A program made the translations under genes and the position numbers. The notes beneath the pieces were generated by a model. The model was not told where the DNA came from, searched no databases, and saw nothing but the letters and a program-made list of their open reading frames with translations. Source: Chloroflexota bacterium (lineage in GTDB: Bacteria; Chloroflexota; Anaerolineae; Promineifilales; Promineifilaceae). From it: DNA of 5,902 nucleotides. The stretch is taken from assembly GCA_008501785.1 (NCBI GenBank), contig QQUD01000068.1, positions 1-5,902 on the forward strand, in the 5' to 3' direction. Within the stretch, counting starts at the first letter, position 1, and every line of letters starts with the position of its first letter. Below, one piece after another: positions 4,437 to 5,902 of the stretch.

Positions 4437-5902
4437 ATGAAAAACGACACATTTTTCACCGTACCTTTCCCGCGTAATACATATTTTGTGGGGCGTGAGG
4501 CTGAACTAGACGCCTTGCACAACGCCCTCACCGCCAATGGACAAGGGCAGGTAGGCATCAACCCTGCAGGCTTAACCGGCATGGGCGGCATTGGCAAAAC
4601 GCAGCTCGCCGTTGAGTATTGCTACCGCGCCCTTGCCGCAGCACATTTCCCCGATGGCATCTTTTGGCTCAACGCCGCCTTTCCCCTGCGCGAAGAATTT
4701 AGCAAATTAGGGCAAAAGCTAATCGGGTTAGATGGCCTGTTGTTGCCACAAATGCAAATGCGGAAGCTGTTAGTGAAATATTTCAATATCAGCGAGTTGC
4801 AAGACCTGTGTTTGGAGTTGGGTGTCAATCATGAAGAAATAGCAGGCCACAACGACACGATCAGTTCGTTTGCACGGGGATTGATTCAATTTTGTCAACA
4901 ACGTAACCGTTTGCCTGAGTTGTTGAATCACTGCTTCCAAAATCGCCCCAAAGTTATGTGGCCGAAGCCGTGGGAAGATGAGCCTGAACAAACCCGTTCG
5001 CAAGATGATTGGATTGGTGCGGCATTTGACTATTTGCAGGCACACCCAAACAGCTTGCTGGTGTTAGACAACCTGCCAGACCCGCTGACGCTAACGCAAT
5101 CGCTGGGGCGAGAGTGGGTTCCAGCGAACCTGCCAGGGGCACTGATGTTTACGACACGCAGCGGTGAACTGTACCATTTTACGCCAGTGCCGCTGAAAGT
5201 ATTGCCAGAGGATGCGGCGTTGAAGCTATTGCTGCGGCACCCGGCACGCCAGTCATTTCAACAGGCAGAGTACCCAGAGCATGAAACGGCCCGTGAAATT
5301 TGCCAGATGGTTGGCTACTTGCCGCTGGCACTGGAGGTGGCGGGGGCGCAGTTGGGTGCCAGACCGGCGTTGAAACTGGCAGCATACCGGCGCACCTTGC
5401 ACAAGCAGGGTGCGCTACCGGTAATCGAAAATAAAAGGTTACCGGTACAAACGGCGCATGAGACGGGCTTGCAGGCAGTTTTGATGGAGCAGTGGGCGCA
5501 GCTTCCGAGTGATGAAGCGCGGCTGCTGCTGCGAGTCGCGGCAGCGTTTGAGGAAGCAGCACAACTTCCGGCAGCCCGGCTAGGGCTGATGGCAGGCTTA
5601 CCGGATGAAGCAGAGGACTTTTTTGAAGATATAACGCTGGCGGAGACGCTCCGGCAGTTGGTAGCGGCGTCTCTGTTGGAGTTGTTGGATAAGCAAGTAA
5701 TGCAGGCTTCGGATGATAATGAAGCCATTGAATATCAGGATATGCGGTTGATGATTCGTCTGCATCCTTTGGTGCGGGAGTTTACAATGCAACAGCCCCC
5801 TTTCTCGGGACCGCTTCCCGGAGTGGACACGAAAGAGATAGGGCTGTTTTGTGCGCGGAATTTGATTGATGCGTATGAGAATTTTGCGGTACTGGAGCGG
5901 CA
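4437..5902 (+). CDS. STAND NTPase (NB-ARC type) with internal effector-associated-type domain, 3' end cut by window
   Basis: The open frame runs from ATG 4437 to the window edge (488 codons seen, no stop). N-terminal FVGREAELDAL (17-27) is the usual lead-in. Walker A is GMGGIGKT (48-55, Lys54), Walker B LLVLD (207-211), sensor-like GALMFTTRS (234-242), the GLPLAL-type motif GYLPLALEVAG (293-303), then a winged-helix region ending RLHPLVREF (441-449), an MHD-like site. Between Walker A and B, residues about 104-176 are a helical insert (RKLLVKYFNISELQDLCLEL, then a run ending RLPELLNHCFQNRP). It resembles the effector-associated/bacterial death-like domains of conflict systems, which recruit effectors by like-with-like contacts. 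Repeats such as TPR are expected beyond the edge but not seen. An in-frame TAA at 4398 leaves ATG 4437 as the only sensible start, although no good ribosome site precedes it. A role in defence or signalling is inferred from family only. Confidence 0.87.
   Translation, partial: MKNDTFFTVPFPRNTYFVGREAELDALHNALTANGQGQVGINPAGLTGMGGIGKTQLAVEYCYRALAAAHFPDGIFWLNAAFPLREEFSKLGQKLIGLDGLLLPQMQMRKLLVKYFNISELQDLCLELGVNHEEIAGHNDTISSFARGLIQFCQQRNRLPELLNHCFQNRPKVMWPKPWEDEPEQTRSQDDWIGAAFDYLQAHPNSLLVLDNLPDPLTLTQSLGREWVPANLPGALMFTTRSGELYHFTPVPLKVLPEDAALKLLLRHPARQSFQQAEYPEHETAREICQMVGYLPLALEVAGAQLGARPALKLAAYRRTLHKQGALPVIENKRLPVQTAHETGLQAVLMEQWAQLPSDEARLLLRVAAAFEEAAQLPAARLGLMAGLPDEAEDFFEDITLAETLRQLVAASLLELLDKQVMQASDDNEAIEYQDMRLMIRLHPLVREFTMQQPPFSGPLPGVDTKEIGLFCARNLIDAYENFAVLER

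Noticed and set aside
5284..5294. Ninth copy of the palindrome in the STAND gene (AAACGGCCCGT)
   Set aside because: An extra C breaks the symmetry and the final TT is missing; not counted.

Overview
The window reads as a piece of a free-living bacterial chromosome, most likely Chloroflexota (Anaerolineae-like). This placement is an inference. It rests on the STAND/NB-ARC protein carrying an effector-associated-type domain, on GTAGGGGC/GTAGAG-type intergenic hairpin repeats, and on moderate GC. No rRNA or other phylogenetic marker is present.

Layout. (1) Positions 60-506, minus strand: an Lrp/AsnC-family regulator. (2) Positions 507-746: a divergent control region with candidate promoters on both strands and a striking pair of 15-bp dyads, centres 41 bp apart, just ahead of the next gene. 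(3) Positions 747-1877, 1919-2875 and 3247-4185, plus strand: a PLP fold-type I aminotransferase-like enzyme, a PLP fold-type II threonine/serine dehydratase-like enzyme, and an ornithine cyclodeaminase/mu-crystallin-family NAD(P) enzyme. (4) Positions 2876-3246 and 4186-4436: gaps filled with structured repeats. Two 150-bp elements share a two-hairpin plan, one of them sits inside a longer inverted repeat, and a separate multi-helix cluster lies ahead of the third enzyme. (5) From 4437 to the window edge, plus strand: the 5' part of a STAND NTPase (NB-ARC type) with a small helical domain of effector-associated (death-like) type inserted between Walker A and Walker B.

Working together. The divergent Lrp-type gene plus two PLP enzymes and a cyclodeaminase-family enzyme looks like an amino-acid-responsive module for catabolism or interconversion of an amino acid. 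The dehydratase/cyclodeaminase pair recalls EutB/EutC of hydroxyectoine use, but the hallmark ectoine hydrolase and deacetylase genes are not in the window. The aminotransferase N-terminal motif recalls capreomycidine-synthase and arginine-oxidase (MppP/RohP) relatives, so a guanidino or cyclic amino acid substrate is an alternative.

The most unusual DNA-level signal is the palindrome AACGGCCGTT. It occurs eight times perfectly in 5.9 kb, always inside the four metabolic/regulatory genes and in more than one reading frame, and never in the STAND gene. It behaves like a highly iterated genomic palindrome comparable in kind to cyanobacterial HIP1.
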